NCBI GenBank assembly: GCA_025716815.1
Contig: JAIXMN010000002.1
Span: forward strand, 744,001-808,000
Length of the DNA: 64,000 nucleotides
Reading direction: 5' to 3'
Origin: Dichotomocladium elegans
Lineage: Eukaryota; Mucoromycota; Mucoromycetes; Mucorales; Lichtheimiaceae
The notes beneath the pieces are model-generated. The model did no database searches. It saw only the letters and a list, made by a program, of their open reading frames with translations, and was not told where the DNA came from. Below, piece after piece: positions 24,011 to 40,108 of the stretch; the first letter of the stretch is position 1; each line of letters opens with the position of its first letter. The position numbers and the translations under genes were made by a program.

Positions 24011-26014
24011 ACGGGAGTCCGTCAGTAACCATAAAACAATTGCTACCGAGATTTGAGGGACATGAAATGTCCAAAATAACACTCCATCGATTTAAGTAAA
24101 AACGAATGCAACTTATCATCAAAAAGAAGCTTGACTTTAGTCCGAAGTAGAAATTATAATGCAAAGGGCCCACGAGCATTTGGACGGTATAGCGCGAACA
24201 TGACTGGGGGAAAACAGGATCTTTCCTTGATACATATTGACATGAAACGCAGCATGCCATGGTTCAGGAAATAGACTGCTGTTGCGGTATCACTACGGAA
24301 GACAAAAGGAAGGATAACTGCAATTTCGGTGTTGGTCATCAAGGAATATAGGCTGATACTTCCACAGCCACCAAGCCGAAAAAAAGAAGATGGAACAATC
24401 CGAAGATTTCAATTAAGAGTATTCTAACAGACATTCTTTCACTTTTAATGCAACAATGGATAAGATGGATTAAGCATGAAGCGTATTATTAGGTAATTCG
24501 ATATCCACGCATCGATAGGGTGGAGGATATCCCTAGTTTATCAAGGTACCTCCGTTAATCAGCCATGGTTATTACCAGGTCAACATCTTGGTAGGCTTTG
24601 GTATTCAAGCGGCCAGTAATATGAAGAGTTTTGCCTTGTATTCTGATATAATAAACCTCTTTATGCTTGTTAATAAAGTACGAGCGATCAATTTTTATTT
24701 CACACGTGGTATGTGAATTGTTCCTCCACCCGTCCATCTAACCAGCCCCCATCGCCCTGATGCCGCTGTAAAACTCCATTGTTTTGTCACATGTTGCTTC
24801 ACTTCTTGAAATGCTTACCTCCAATACGAGTTACTTGGGAAAATAAAATCTACCCATCCCGACTCTGTACTAGAGTGAGAATGATGACTATCCGATAATT
24901 CCGTGACCTACTGGGACAAATTGAGATAGCAGAACCCAAAAGTGGTCAAAGCATATGTTGCTTCTGCTTAGCATCTGACGATCTTGACCAAATTGAAGGA
25001 GTAACTCATAATAACGACGCTACCACGCCAGAGACTTCGTTTTATTAAGTAAAACCAAGCCGAGTAGTGCAATATCTAGCATTGAGTCGTAAAATAATAT
25101 TCCACCATCGATCACCCATATCCGTACACACACACACACACGTACAGCACACATCCATCCTTACCATCCATGAAGCCCCTTGCAGCAAGGTCGTCTTGAT
25201 CTACATGAATATATCACCCACGAAAAGGCGAGATTTTTTTTGGGGGGGGATAGTATGGAGTGAAGGCTAACTTTTCATTTTCTACTCGGATCAGCTGTGC
25301 GCCAACCACTGCACAAAAGCAAATACACGAGCAAAACAGCTCATCTGGGTTTCAACAGTGTGGCAGTATTGGGCGGCAAAACAAGTCAAGTGTGTATACG
25401 GTGAGCAACTGTGTAAACCAGCAACTGCCTTCGTGTTCCTTCCCTTTTTTTAAACTTGTATCAAAGGGAAGATTATCCACACACAACAATTTTACTTCTT
25501 TTCCTCTTTCATTCTCTCTCTCTCACGTCTGACACTATACTTCCTTTTCTTCCTTCATTTCTTGGGTATTCCATCACCTTTTGTCCATTACTCAAACGCT
25601 ATCAACTTATTCTCACACTCCCAAACATCCCCTTTTTTTAAGTGCGTTCTCCGCTCATTCGACATTACGGTCATCTTTTTCATCGGACCATCACCGAAGA
25701 CTCTACCTCAAAGAGCAGTAAGACTTGGTTGATTAATACTCCAGCACTCGTCCGCTTTCTCGTGCTCTTTTCGGTCGACAGGCACACACGCACATATAAA
25801 TTCATACACTCGGAAGTCTTTTTTCTTTTTTCTTTTTTTTTTAAAAAAAAGTGGTCAAAAAAAGCGAAGTGAGTAATTAAATGGAATGGGACGAGAACAA
25901 GAGCGGGTGTCAACACACAAAGAAACAGAACAAAACCAGTAGTGCTCAAACATCCTTCTCCGTATTCTATATCCATCACACACCTATAAACACCCAAATA
26001 CTCAGTCATAATTC
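24011..26014. other. Intergenic region upstream of the DYRK gene
   Basis: Minus-strand frames at 24154-24342 and 24555-24737 have protein-like composition but no recognised domain and may be further parts of the relic to the left. From about 25430 the plus strand becomes pyrimidine-rich (CTCTCT at about 25510-25525) and continues so up to the DYRK start, probably a long leader. An (AC)n run lies at 25127-25141. Confidence 0.5.
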
Positions 26015-30587
<4,573 letters not shown>

Positions 30588-31730
30588 ATAGTTTGAAATT
30601 GAGTAAAACAGTGGATGAACAAAACAGCTGACTACTGCAACAGCCACGCGAACGTGCCGGGAAAAGATGATGTTCCGAAGCAGCTTGCTGCCCTGGAAAC
30701 TAATACAAGTTATTAGAAGAAGTCTTCCGCCTTTTTTTCTTTTACAAATACCACATATACCATCGTAGTAATAGTTCAACCTTGTAAAAACGAAAATACT
30801 ACAAGAAAAAATAACACTAGCCTCCCAGCATCATGACGAAAAGCGGGTCCTATCATCCTTTTTTTACGGGGGAACCCAATGCGCCTTCCTATTTTAGTCA
30901 CGATACGAAGATTAAGCTCGTTAAAGTTTCCTATTGGGCAGTTGACCATTTCTCTCTGTTTTTTTTCCTATATACATAGAACAAGCGAGCTGAAAACAGA
31001 AGGGTTAAGGAGCTTTTGAGAAAAAGACTAAGGTCGATATGTAGGGTAAGGATCAACGCATAGAGAGAGATCGGGATGAGCAGAGAAAAAGAAGGTTTTT
31101 TCCGGGATAGATAGGCTCGTGTCCCCCTTTCACCAGCCGAGTCCCCGCACTCTTTTTTTTTTTTGGGCCGTCTGTACGTGAAAAAGTTTACAGTCGTCGT
31201 TTGTTTTTCCTCTCACCTCGTACAACATTGACGCAACCATCCTTGTATTAGGAGCGGCATGTGAAACGACCCCACGAACGGTAATCCTGGATTATTATGA
31301 CAGGAACCGGGTCCTGCCAAGATGACAATGCCGAAAGGCAAAGATGAGATGGGAATGAGCAAGTGTGCATGGGTGGCCACCGGGCTCTCCTGTCAGCGAG
31401 TGTGCATTTGTACGAGATCGAGGATGAAGAAGAATGTTTTCCAGAAGGAGGGATCAAGACGATCCGGCTCGTTTGTTTTGAAACAAATGGATGATTGCGC
31501 GGGAAGCGGGGTGGCGGTTATTGGTTCGCCGGCTTGCCGACCTGACTCCCCTGTTGGTTCTACGGCGTACGTTCCGATGAACGGGGCTTCAATCACGTCT
31601 TCCCCTTTTTCTTCTCTCTCTTTTTTTTTCTTTCTCCTTCCTCTTCTCCTCTCTCGCGCTCTTTTGTTAATCATTGTCCTGAAGCCTTCTTCATTCTCTC
31701 TCTCTTTTCCGCGCTCAATAAAACCTTTTA
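30588..31730. other. Intergenic region between DYRK and zinc-cluster genes
   Basis: 3' flank of DYRK and promoter of the next gene. Homopolymer T runs occur at about 30960 and 31152-31165. The last 130 bases (about 31600-31730) are almost pure pyrimidine on the plus strand, the leader type shared by several genes here. Frames at 31248-31801 show no domain. Confidence 0.55.
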
Positions 31731-33252
31731 ATGATCCCACCACACCCTCCACCCTCGCCACCTTCGTCTTCCGCTCCCCTCAGTCGGAATACTCTCATTG
31801 AACGCTGCTCTTCTTACCGTGGATGCGAGCCTTGCAAGCGACGCAAACGGGTATGCAACGGGCAGCGGCCCTGCACTCACTGTACAGAAGCCCGTCTTGA
31901 CTGCGTGTACAGCGTCGTGTCAGACCATTCACGGAGCGTCTTCACGACTAATTCGGCCAGACGCCTTAGCTCCGGCTCGGCTTGTGAAACATGTCGCCGA
32001 AGAAAGACAAAATGTGACGGAGGAAGCCCGTGTGCCTTTTGCGCCAGTGCCGGCATCGAATGCATTAACAATTCAGAACGTCGCAAACGATCCTCCATTG
32101 CAAACGCGTCATCTGCTGCCGCGGCATTAGCAGCAGCTGCTGCTGCTGCTGCCACACCCTCCACCCCTATTACTACTACAATCACCAATACTGCTGCCAC
32201 TATCAATACGGCATCACCGTCTACTACTACGTCTGCTTCTGCCACGTCAACCCCTTTGTCTTCGTCCAAAGCATCACACAGCACATCCTCAGTCTCAGGT
32301 CATCACCCGTCCCCTACCCATCATATATCAACGTCAGCAGAATCTGGAAACGATGCCATGGATAGGATTGAAGATCGCCTACGGCGGATTGAAAAATTAA
32401 TGACGGCATTCACGCCGAGTCCACTGTCGCAGAGCACGTCTTTCAACACGGACGGATCAACCCGCAAATTTTCATCCCCGCATCTTCCTCCGCATCATCA
32501 TCACCAATACCATCAACATCATCAACATCATCAGCACTATCCCACAGCAGCAGCCGTACGTCAACATCGGCATTCTGTGCAAGGGATCAGCGTCGCAAAG
32601 GAACAAGCGGCGGCCCTACGTTCAGTCATGATGATTGCAGCAGGTAAAGACGAAAATGGCTGTAAGTATTATGTGGACTCGTAAAGCTCAGGCTCTTTGT
32701 CTCGTGTTTAGCCAAGGACGGTATCAGCATGAGCAGCAATAGCAGCATGAGCAGCAACAGTAGTGAAAAATCGTCGCCTCCACTCTCACCCGTGCCCCGT
32801 CAGAGTGCATCCACACAACCCATCACATCGTCTATGCTCAACCTCTCTCTTTCGCCTTCCTCCTCTACTTCGTCCAACTCGTCCTCCATTCTGATCCGCA
32901 CATCATCCCCGCCACCGCCTGTGGCAGCATCCGCACTACCTGCAGAGGCAGTGTGGATCAATACCACCCACACCAAGGCTAATTCCTCGAAGCCGAAGAA
33001 CATCTCTGCAGGTAATGAGTGGAAGGTGTCATCACCGATTCCTAGTCTGATGGGTAAGCATATCCGAACATGAGAGAAAGAAAAAGACTGGGATTTTCTC
33101 ACAGTCGAATCTTCACTTAGATCAACTGTCCAAACGGACATTTGCGACAACAGCTTTGGATTATTCGACTATGCAATATCCAATTTATCCCATCTCACAA
33201 TCTGCCACAACCGCTTCCCCCAATATGCCAGATGCTCTTCCTCCATCTTAAT
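31731..33252 (+). CDS. Transcription factor with two tandem Zn2Cys6 zinc clusters
   Basis: Fungal-type zinc-cluster DNA-binding protein, expected in the nucleus. Exons about 31731-32661, 32712-33053 and 33120-33252 join in frame through donors GTAAGT and GTAAGC. Residues about 31-53 give CEPCKRRKRVCNGQ, then CTHCTEARLDC, a full C-x2-C-x6-C-x5-C-x2-C-x6-C cluster. About 40 residues later a second complete cluster follows: CETCRRRKTKCDGG, then CAFCASAGIEC. A poly-Ala run, Ser/Thr-rich segments, a short charged helix (DRIEDRLRRIEKLMTAF, possibly a dimerising coiled coil) and a His-rich run come next. No fungal-specific middle homology domain is present. It ends with a Ser/Pro-rich tail and TAA. 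Target genes cannot be inferred. Confidence 0.88.
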
Positions 33253-33649
33253 CCTCCTTTTGTCCTTTTCCTAGTGGCAACCGATATTAGAAAAGAAACA
33301 CTTTTCGCTGCTTCTCACATATACACACACCCTCTCTTATCCGTACCCTTATGTCAACAAATAGTAACCCCAAACCGCGCACCCCTAACTGTACACATAG
33401 TCAACTTCTTTTTTCCACGCCATGGTGCCAACAGATCTCCATATATATACAATCTCTTCTCGCCTTGTTTTATAATATTTTTTTTTTTTCTATTCAACAT
33501 GAACACGCCAAAAAGAACAGGACCAAGGTTTGATTCGTTTCTTCGTTCCATTATACACATTCGTATATCTATAAAAGAATAAAAAAATTGTCTTATTTTC
33601 TCTTTCTTTCTCTCTCTCTCTCTCTGCGTATGTATCTTATCCTAACATA
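33253..33649. promoter_or_regulatory. Upstream region of the Rad51-family gene
   Basis: Contains TTTCTTTC and CTCTCT pyrimidine runs at 33596-33625 about 30 bases before the ATG, the leader pattern seen at other genes here. Short plus-strand frames have no domain. Confidence 0.5.
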
Positions 33650-35212
33650 ATGTCGGCATCAACGCAGCCGGTTAACGACTCGAATTCTGCCTTGTCAACT
33701 GGAAAGGAAGAGGATGACGAGGACGACGCTATGGTCCCGACCCCGATTGAAGTTCTTCAGGTAGGCAGAGCAGCATTCGTTTTGTGGATTCTTCTTAAAC
33801 GCTGCATCCTTTGCATCATTATCATTTGTTGTCAGCAGCAAAACGGAATCAGCCTTGGCGATATCAAGAAACTCAAAGAGATGGGGTACAATACAATTGA
33901 GTCGATAGCTTATACATCACGGAAGACGCTCGTGGCCATCAAGGGACTCTCGGAAGGCAAGGTCGACAAGATATGCAAAGAAGGCAAGATTGAAGTGGAC
34001 TGCCAATGCCCGCATCCCTCCCTTCGCCCCTCCTTCGCAAAGAGCATTAGCTTATCTAGGTCGGACATCCTGTATATCTGTTTGTTTGTTTCTTTCTTTT
34101 TAGTCGCTGGTATGGTGGATCTTGGGTTTACAACGGCTATGGAAGTCCAGCAGCGGCAGAACGAATTGATTCGGATCACAACCGGATCAAAGGACCTCGA
34201 CAAGGCCTTAGGAGGCGGGATCGAGACAGGTTCGATTGCTGAGCTCTTTGGAGAATTCAGAACCGGGAAGACCCAACTCTGCCACACCTTGGCTGTCACC
34301 TGTCAGGTAATGGGCGATTGCGCGTCTAGCGTACACACGCGCAGGGAGAACACCAACTTATCTTGCGTACTAGCTTCCGATTTCACTAGGCGGTGCAGAA
34401 GGACGATGCATGTACATTGATACGGAAGGAACATTTCGGCCCAGCCGTGTCCTGGCCATTGCCAACCGGTTTGGGCTCGGCTCGGAGGAGACCCTCAACA
34501 ATATTGCATATGCACGTGCATACAACACAGATCATCAAATGTCGCTTCTTATTCAGGCCTCTTCTCTGATGGTCGAAACCCGGTACATAAACCAATGATA
34601 TGGATGAACAAACCAACATGCATACGCACACACATATATAGTGGCCATGTCAGACCGCAACCTAAGGCAGATTGTATATTGCTTAGATTTGCACTGCTCA
34701 TTGTAGATAGCGTGATTGCACTCTACCGGACCGACTTTTCAGGTCGGGGCGAGCTTTCAGCGCGTCAGATGCATCTTGCCCGCTTCTTGCGCCATCTCCA
34801 ACGCTTGGCAGATGAGGTAAACGCTTCCTGAAATGTTTTGTACAGACCAACAGCCTCCCTTACATTTAGTTTGGTGTGGCGGTCGTGGTGACGAACCATG
34901 TCATAGCAAACCCTGAGAGCGCCGCGGCCATGTTCGCCGCAGACCTGAAGAAACCAGCCGGTGGCCATGTCATCGCACATTCATCATGCACTCGGTAAAG
35001 CAGGCAGGCAAATGGTGGAGAAAGGGAACGGTGAACGCGTTTTTGGGGTGTTCTGCTGGGATATGACCTTTTCTGCCCTTTATAGCATATTCCTTCGCAA
35101 GGGCAAAGGAGAGAACCGAATTTGTAAGATCTATGATTCTCCAGCCTTGCCAGAGATGGAGACTCTCTTTGCTATTACTGAGAACGGTATCAGCGATATC
35201 CGAGATCCATAG
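33650..35212 (+). CDS. rad51: Rad51-family recombinase with an anomalous splice junction
   Basis: Recombinase that forms ATP-dependent filaments on single-stranded DNA for homologous recombination. Exons start at 33650-33760, about 33836-33983 and 34104. They encode the acidic N-terminus, the helix-hairpin-helix region ([32 protein letters not shown]) and the core: [31 protein letters not shown] (Walker A), [34 protein letters not shown] (Walker B), [16 protein letters not shown] and [12 protein letters not shown], ending at TAG 35210-35212. Length is about 340 residues, as usual. It resembles Rad51 rather than Dmc1 in the [12 protein letters not shown] block. The L2 region is divergent ([15 protein letters not shown] instead of the usual TNQVVAQ type). 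The intron after 33983 needs a GC donor, and the one after 34306 does not keep frame with its obvious GT donor. It could be a diverged second copy or a gene with an indel. Confidence 0.85.
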
Positions 35213-35258
35213 GTGCATGGGCTGTATATCCACAAACATATACACGCGCACATGGTCT

Positions 35259-35880
35259 CTATTGAAGATGTTGTATCATCCCCAAAATAAACTGCAAGAC
35301 GGCATCTACGTCTTTCTGGCGCACCTTTGCATCGCTACTGAACATAAATGGAAGTGAGGCCATGAGAACCAGAAAAGCATACAAAATCAAAGTCGCTCCC
35401 TGCCATTGTTGATGCCATATCCTTTTGACTCTTTCTCTTTTATACTCATTTGCATTCTGATACGAGCAATCTAATCTTGTACGAAGATAGCCAAGGTCAT
35501 GTTGCTGATGAAGAAATGTACTCTCTGCAATCCGTTTGCTCTCGCACTGAATATCTGCGTAGCATGTCTTGCAAAGATAACCCTGATCTTTCCTACCACC
35601 CACATGCATGTTGAGTTGGGATGAAAGAAGCGGGGACCAAGCGCAGTTACGCAGCGCACATTGACCAAGGCAAGGTCAGATTTTGCAAACAGATGTTTGA
35701 GAAGGACTTGAGTTCATCAGCTGCGAGGAATCCCATGCTCAATTTAGTCCAGTGATGGGCACTACAGTACGAAAAGGACTCTGACCGCATCTTTAAGAAA
35801 CCATACGCGAGGGGTCGTTCGGTATTCTCGATGAAGAGCATAAGAGCGTTATTTTAGAATGCGTTGATGAGAATCTATCC
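35259..35880 (-). pseudogene. Decayed coding relic of an unidentified dispersed family (copy B)
   Basis: Minus-strand frames 35647-35841 and 35259-35609 are fragments of one former coding region broken by frameshifts. Readable pieces are ERPLAYGFLKMRSESFSYCS, ADELKSFSNICLQNL, GYLCKTCYADIQCESKRI and LILYAFLVLMASLPFMF. The SFSYC.A and L.(A/S)F.NI.L pattern matches the relic at 23362-24010. It lies back to back with a DDE transposase relic on the plus strand, so it may be element cargo or an unrelated repeat. The C-x2-C in GYLCKTC hints at a zinc-binding protein, but no family is recognised. Confidence 0.45.
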
Positions 35881-36420
35881 GTTGTCCTAGAGCAGCTGAT
35901 GGAGGCAACTGCTCAAAAGATTGGAGGGTCTCAATAAATCTAAAGCTTGTCATTAAAAGTGGCTCGGTTTCAGCCTGTAGACGGGAAGAGCGCTGCGAAG
36001 ATACAAGTGTGCTTTGACTTTAGAAGAAGTTGTGGTTTCCTAGACGAGTCTGGATACCACACTGATATGAAATGCAGGATGGCACATCTCAGCATCAGGC
36101 ATGATTCAATGCAGCTTGAAACTCGCGCAACCACCAACCAAGATAAGAAAGAGGGCAGGTCAATCTGAGGTTGCGAGCAGAGGAACTGTAACTGGACATT
36201 ATCTCAGTTTCCTTGAAGCTACCATAGATGAGATGGATAAGTATGGACGTATGAAGGGCCATTATTTGGTGATGGATAGTGCTTATCTTGCACCCTACTC
36301 GCCTGAACTCCATCCGATTGCGCAGCTTTGATCAGTTGTCAAGAGCAAAGTAAAAGGCAATAGGTTACCGTTGTCCCATTCTGCAATCTTCTAATATTCC
36401 GAGTCGTCTGTAGATAGCGA
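35881..36420 (+). mobile_element. Decayed IS630/Tc1-type DDE transposase (DDE_3-like)
   Basis: Plus-strand fragments in shifting frames preserve a DDE superfamily endonuclease: FLDESGYHTDMK with the first catalytic Asp, then TVTGHYLSFLEATIDEMDK, then GHYLVMDSAY with the second Asp, then PYSPELHPIAQL followed after a stop by SVVKSKVKGN. In active relatives the last motif reads PIEQ, so the catalytic Glu has become Ala here. Several stops and frameshifts break the frame. No terminal repeats could be identified. Inactive relic. Confidence 0.65.
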
Positions 36421-37223
36421 GATCAGCCTAACTCAAGTGCGTCGAGAGGAGACGATATGGGATTGTGGTCTGGCATCACCCGCGCAGGTCTCCCACCATG
36501 GCCTTGTCGAGGTAATTTTGTCTTGGTCTGCTTCCTTCGTTGCTTCCCGGTGCCTATGCCGTTGGTCCGGCGTCGTCTCTCCTCGTTCCTTCCTCCAACC
36601 CTTCCGTCGACGCTCAACAGCTCCGGATGCCTCCTTTCTTCCCTCTTCCACCATTGTTATCGCAACGTCACACCTAACTACCTTCAGGGTAAGTTAAAGA
36701 GCAAGAAGGGGGCTGTTGACTAACGGGTGGGTATCCATGCGACAAATTTTATGCGTCATAATTTTCCAAATTTACTTTTGAAAAATAAAGTATTACATCT
36801 TAGCCGCAGTTTCACATGCTTTTCGCCTCGTCTACTCCAGCCATTCACCCCACCCTCCAGACACACCTTCCACATCGCCGTACCCGAAAATTTACCCGCA
36901 AAGCTTGTGCGCTCCATTTTCTTGTAGTAAATCGACAGCCCAAGTACGCTGACCTCTATTATGCCAGTATATCTCGTAGAAAACAAGAGAGAGGGAAAGA
37001 ACATGATTCGTCTGAAGTGGAAGCCTAACAAGCATAAAACCGGATGCAGTCAAGTGATCGAAATCTGTGTCTATATTCTGGGGAAAAGGGCGGCAGTCAC
37101 ACGACGCAACGGTGGACGGGGGGTGGGGGGCGGAACCCAGGAACTATAAAAGGCTGTCAGAAAAGGAGGATTCTGCCGAATTTCTGTGATTCTTGGCAGC
37201 AGAATTTGTTATCACCTTTTACC
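36421..37223 (+). promoter_or_regulatory. Intergenic region and TATA-containing promoter of the oxygenase gene
   Basis: No supportable gene lies at 36421-37100; frames there are unrelated to known domains. A TATA-like CTATAAAAGG at about 37144-37153 sits about 75 bases before the ATG at 37224, a fitting core promoter for the mpaB-like gene. Confidence 0.5.
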
Positions 37224-38623
37224 ATGCATCCTCTGCTTCAGCTCGCGGTCCGTCGAAACCCCAGCACTCTCGTCTTTGGTCTTGCGAATCTACTCCTTCT
37301 GTACCTGGCCCTGGTACGCCTTCTTCGGTACCGAAAAATCCGCCGTCTCTGTCGCAAATACCCTGACCCGACGCTGGCGCTGCGTGACGCTAAAGTTGCA
37401 GAAGAGGTCTTTGATGTAACCTTCCGCAACGAATTCCCATGTAAGACAATCCGCACATGCGCACCCATATCTGTCGTCTGATGCTTCGGCTTCAATTGTA
37501 TAAAAGTCCTTGGACGACTTTCACTCGAACTGGCTTTGTTCAAGACCTACAGTGTTCCCAGTATCAGCAAGATCCTTGCCGCAACAGGTGAATTTAAAAA
37601 GAACACGAATAAACGGTTCGAGGATACCAGCTTGATCTTGGTACGCATGGCTCTGGATAACGGTCAGGTTACGTAGGGAGGGGGCCTTTGACCAACGCCT
37701 TTTGAGCATGCTTCATGTACAGATGGAAATGACCGATGTCTATCCGCATATCAAAGACCACATTCGGCAATGTCCGGCCATGAACCCAGTTGACATTGAG
37801 AAAACACAACGCGAACGGGCTCATCATGTTCTGCTCCGTCTCAACGAAATTCATGCCAAGTACCCCATCTTAAACGGCGATTATCTCTACACCCTCTCGC
37901 TTTTCATTATTGAGCCCATCCGATGGATCAACAAATATGGCTACAGGAAACTCGAGCCTTTGGAAGAAAATGTAAACTCGTCTTGCCGTCTCTCTATTTT
38001 CGATTGACCATGCTTCGTTTGTTTAGGCCATTTTCCGTATCTGGTACGACATTGGCAAAAAGATGCATATTGAAGATATACCGGAAACGCTCGAGGACAT
38101 GAAGGAATTCCACAAGGTATCAGATGCATATGCATATTCCGGAGATCATCACACCCCTTTGCTTACGATTATATAAAATCCCACCCACCCCCCAAAAAAG
38201 CGCTACGCCCTCGACCATGTTCGCTATTCCCCCGATAACTGGAAGGTCGGCGAGCCAACGGTGCAGCAACTTTCGTCGCTCTATCCAAAATTCACACATG
38301 CGTTCATTTACAAGCTCGTCCCGGCAATATTGAATCCTGCAGACGTGGCTGGCTTTGGACTGGATCCACCATCAGAAAGGATGGCCAACAATGTCGATCG
38401 CGCATTCCGTCTCACCCAGTGGGTCGTTCGCCACATGATGTTGCCCTGCATCTTTCCACGTGTGCGCACACCGACTTTACCTGATAAGAAAACAGGGCTT
38501 TATAAGACCACTTTTGATGTTTTTGAGCCCGTATACCCAAACGGATATTGTATTTATGCTCTGGGGCCAGACAAGGCCTTGCCGGCCCAATGCCCCTTGG
38601 GTCACACCCACCGCGAAAAATAA
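37224..38623 (+). CDS. mpaB-type / DUF2236 oxygenase-like membrane protein
   Basis: Member of the family that includes the ER-bound oxygenases mpaB/mpaB' and the latex-clearing (Lcp) rubber oxygenases. In that family a haem-type oxygenase cleaves isoprenoid side chains, though most fungal members have no known substrate. Exons about 37224-37440, 37504-37651, 37722-37971, 38028-38117 and 38201-38623 join in frame. An N-terminal membrane anchor (STLVFGLANLLLLYLALV) precedes the domain: ELALFKTYSVPSISKILAAT, KRFEDTSLIL, RAHHVLLRLNEIHAKYPILN and LYTLSLFIIEPIRWINKYG. These motifs, including the conserved His in RLNEIHAKY, match fungal DUF2236 proteins. It ends HTHREK and stop. A TATA box lies 75 bases upstream. 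Family call is good, biochemical role is open. Confidence 0.8.
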
Positions 38624-40108
38624 AGGAATATGATTGGCCCAAATCTCCAAGGAGGGCGATTTATAAAGGGTGCTGCGGACTTTTAAGTAGAAGTGATACA
38701 AGAGTATCTTTTCTTTGCTGCGCGGAGACGGCATGTGCCGCGTTCTGTGTAATCAGAATATGATGATGAAAGTTTTCTTAGTTATCCCTGGCTGCGATAT
38801 GCCACGGCCTCCTACGGGACGACGTGCCTATGTTGAGAAACATATACATATCTGATTCTGTTCACACTTTTCCTCGTCTTCCCTCTACTTGGCTCCCGGG
38901 TGAAATGCTGCAGCCACATCAACCGACCGACTTCCCTTTTCGTAATGTTCCGTCGACATGGATTGACACACGCAAATGACTTCTTTAACAATGTCGCGCG
39001 TACGAATAACGATTCCACATGTGTATTTTTAGTATTAGACAATCCTCCAATGAATCGTAATCATCCGCCTACTGAGCGCTTTGTCGGTCTACACTTTCGC
39101 TGTGGTCACTCCTCGTGGTCGTCTTCACGCGAAAAACAATGACGACACAGCTCGATCCGCTGTTCTTGTGGGGATTTGCGCGAACAAGACGGATAGGGTA
39201 GTGACGTTTCTATGGTTTCACTGAAAATGAGCTACACACATTATGTATAGATTCGCGCCGCGCCTCCTCTCATCCAGTTGGTCTGTCCTATTTTATATCT
39301 GGTGTTTATCATCCATGGCATTGCATGTGCTGGAATGACCATCGTAAAGTTGTATCCTTCTCCTTCGTGGACGGATGCTTGCACACCATTACGTGCGAGT
39401 CATTGTCCACAACCCCCCCCCAGGGTTCTTTCTGCTACCCCGTCGCTCCCGACATGACAACCAGCAGATATATCTTCACCCACAAGTAGTTTAAATGGGC
39501 GATCATAAAGCGAAGCCGTTGGCTCCCAGCACGTGTGATTATAGTACCTGCAGACATTGCTACTATGCCTGACGGATTTTATTGTTTTTAATCGTAACCA
39601 AAAAATTTTGGGACAGGGTTTAGGCCGGCAGATCAATGATCATAAACGAACATCTCCAACACCCTACCCCCCCCACACTCGCTTTTTTAATTGCCTGGGT
39701 CACCGTCGTAGCAACGTCAAAACCGTGGCTTTTGTTTTCTCGGGATATGACATCATTTTTTGATAACGGGCTGATTAGGTTAGTCGAAGAGCATGATTGG
39801 GTCACGAAATCCATGCGACATGGTGATTTTGACACCACCGCGCGCGCGAAAAGCGGTAAAAAAGGGGTAGGGGTTTGCAGACAAAAGATAGAAAAGAAAT
39901 GACCCCTGCTATAACCTTTCAAAAGCCTTGAGTACGCCGGGGTGTATACGCGCATATGTCTGTCTGTGTGCGTAAGAGAGAGAGTGTGTGTGTGTGTGTG
40001 TGGGCGGGCTGTAGGGGAGCTGGGGGAAGAGATTGGGGGACCAAATCCATGCACTATATAATGCGAGTGCACACGGCTGTTGATCTCTAAACCCGTCTTT
40101 TTCTTTCA
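38624..40108. other. Intergenic region with TATA promoter of the fasciclin gene
   Basis: No gene recognised. A C-run occurs at 39412-39421, a (GT)n run at 39984-40001, and a TATA-like CTATATAATG at about 40054-40063, roughly 50 bases before the fasciclin ATG. Frames at 38812-39142 and 39620-40072 have no domain. Confidence 0.55.

Noticed and set aside
39620..40072. 150-codon minus-strand frame upstream of the fasciclin gene
   Set aside because: It crosses the fasciclin promoter, TATA box and a GT repeat, with low-complexity translation and no domain.
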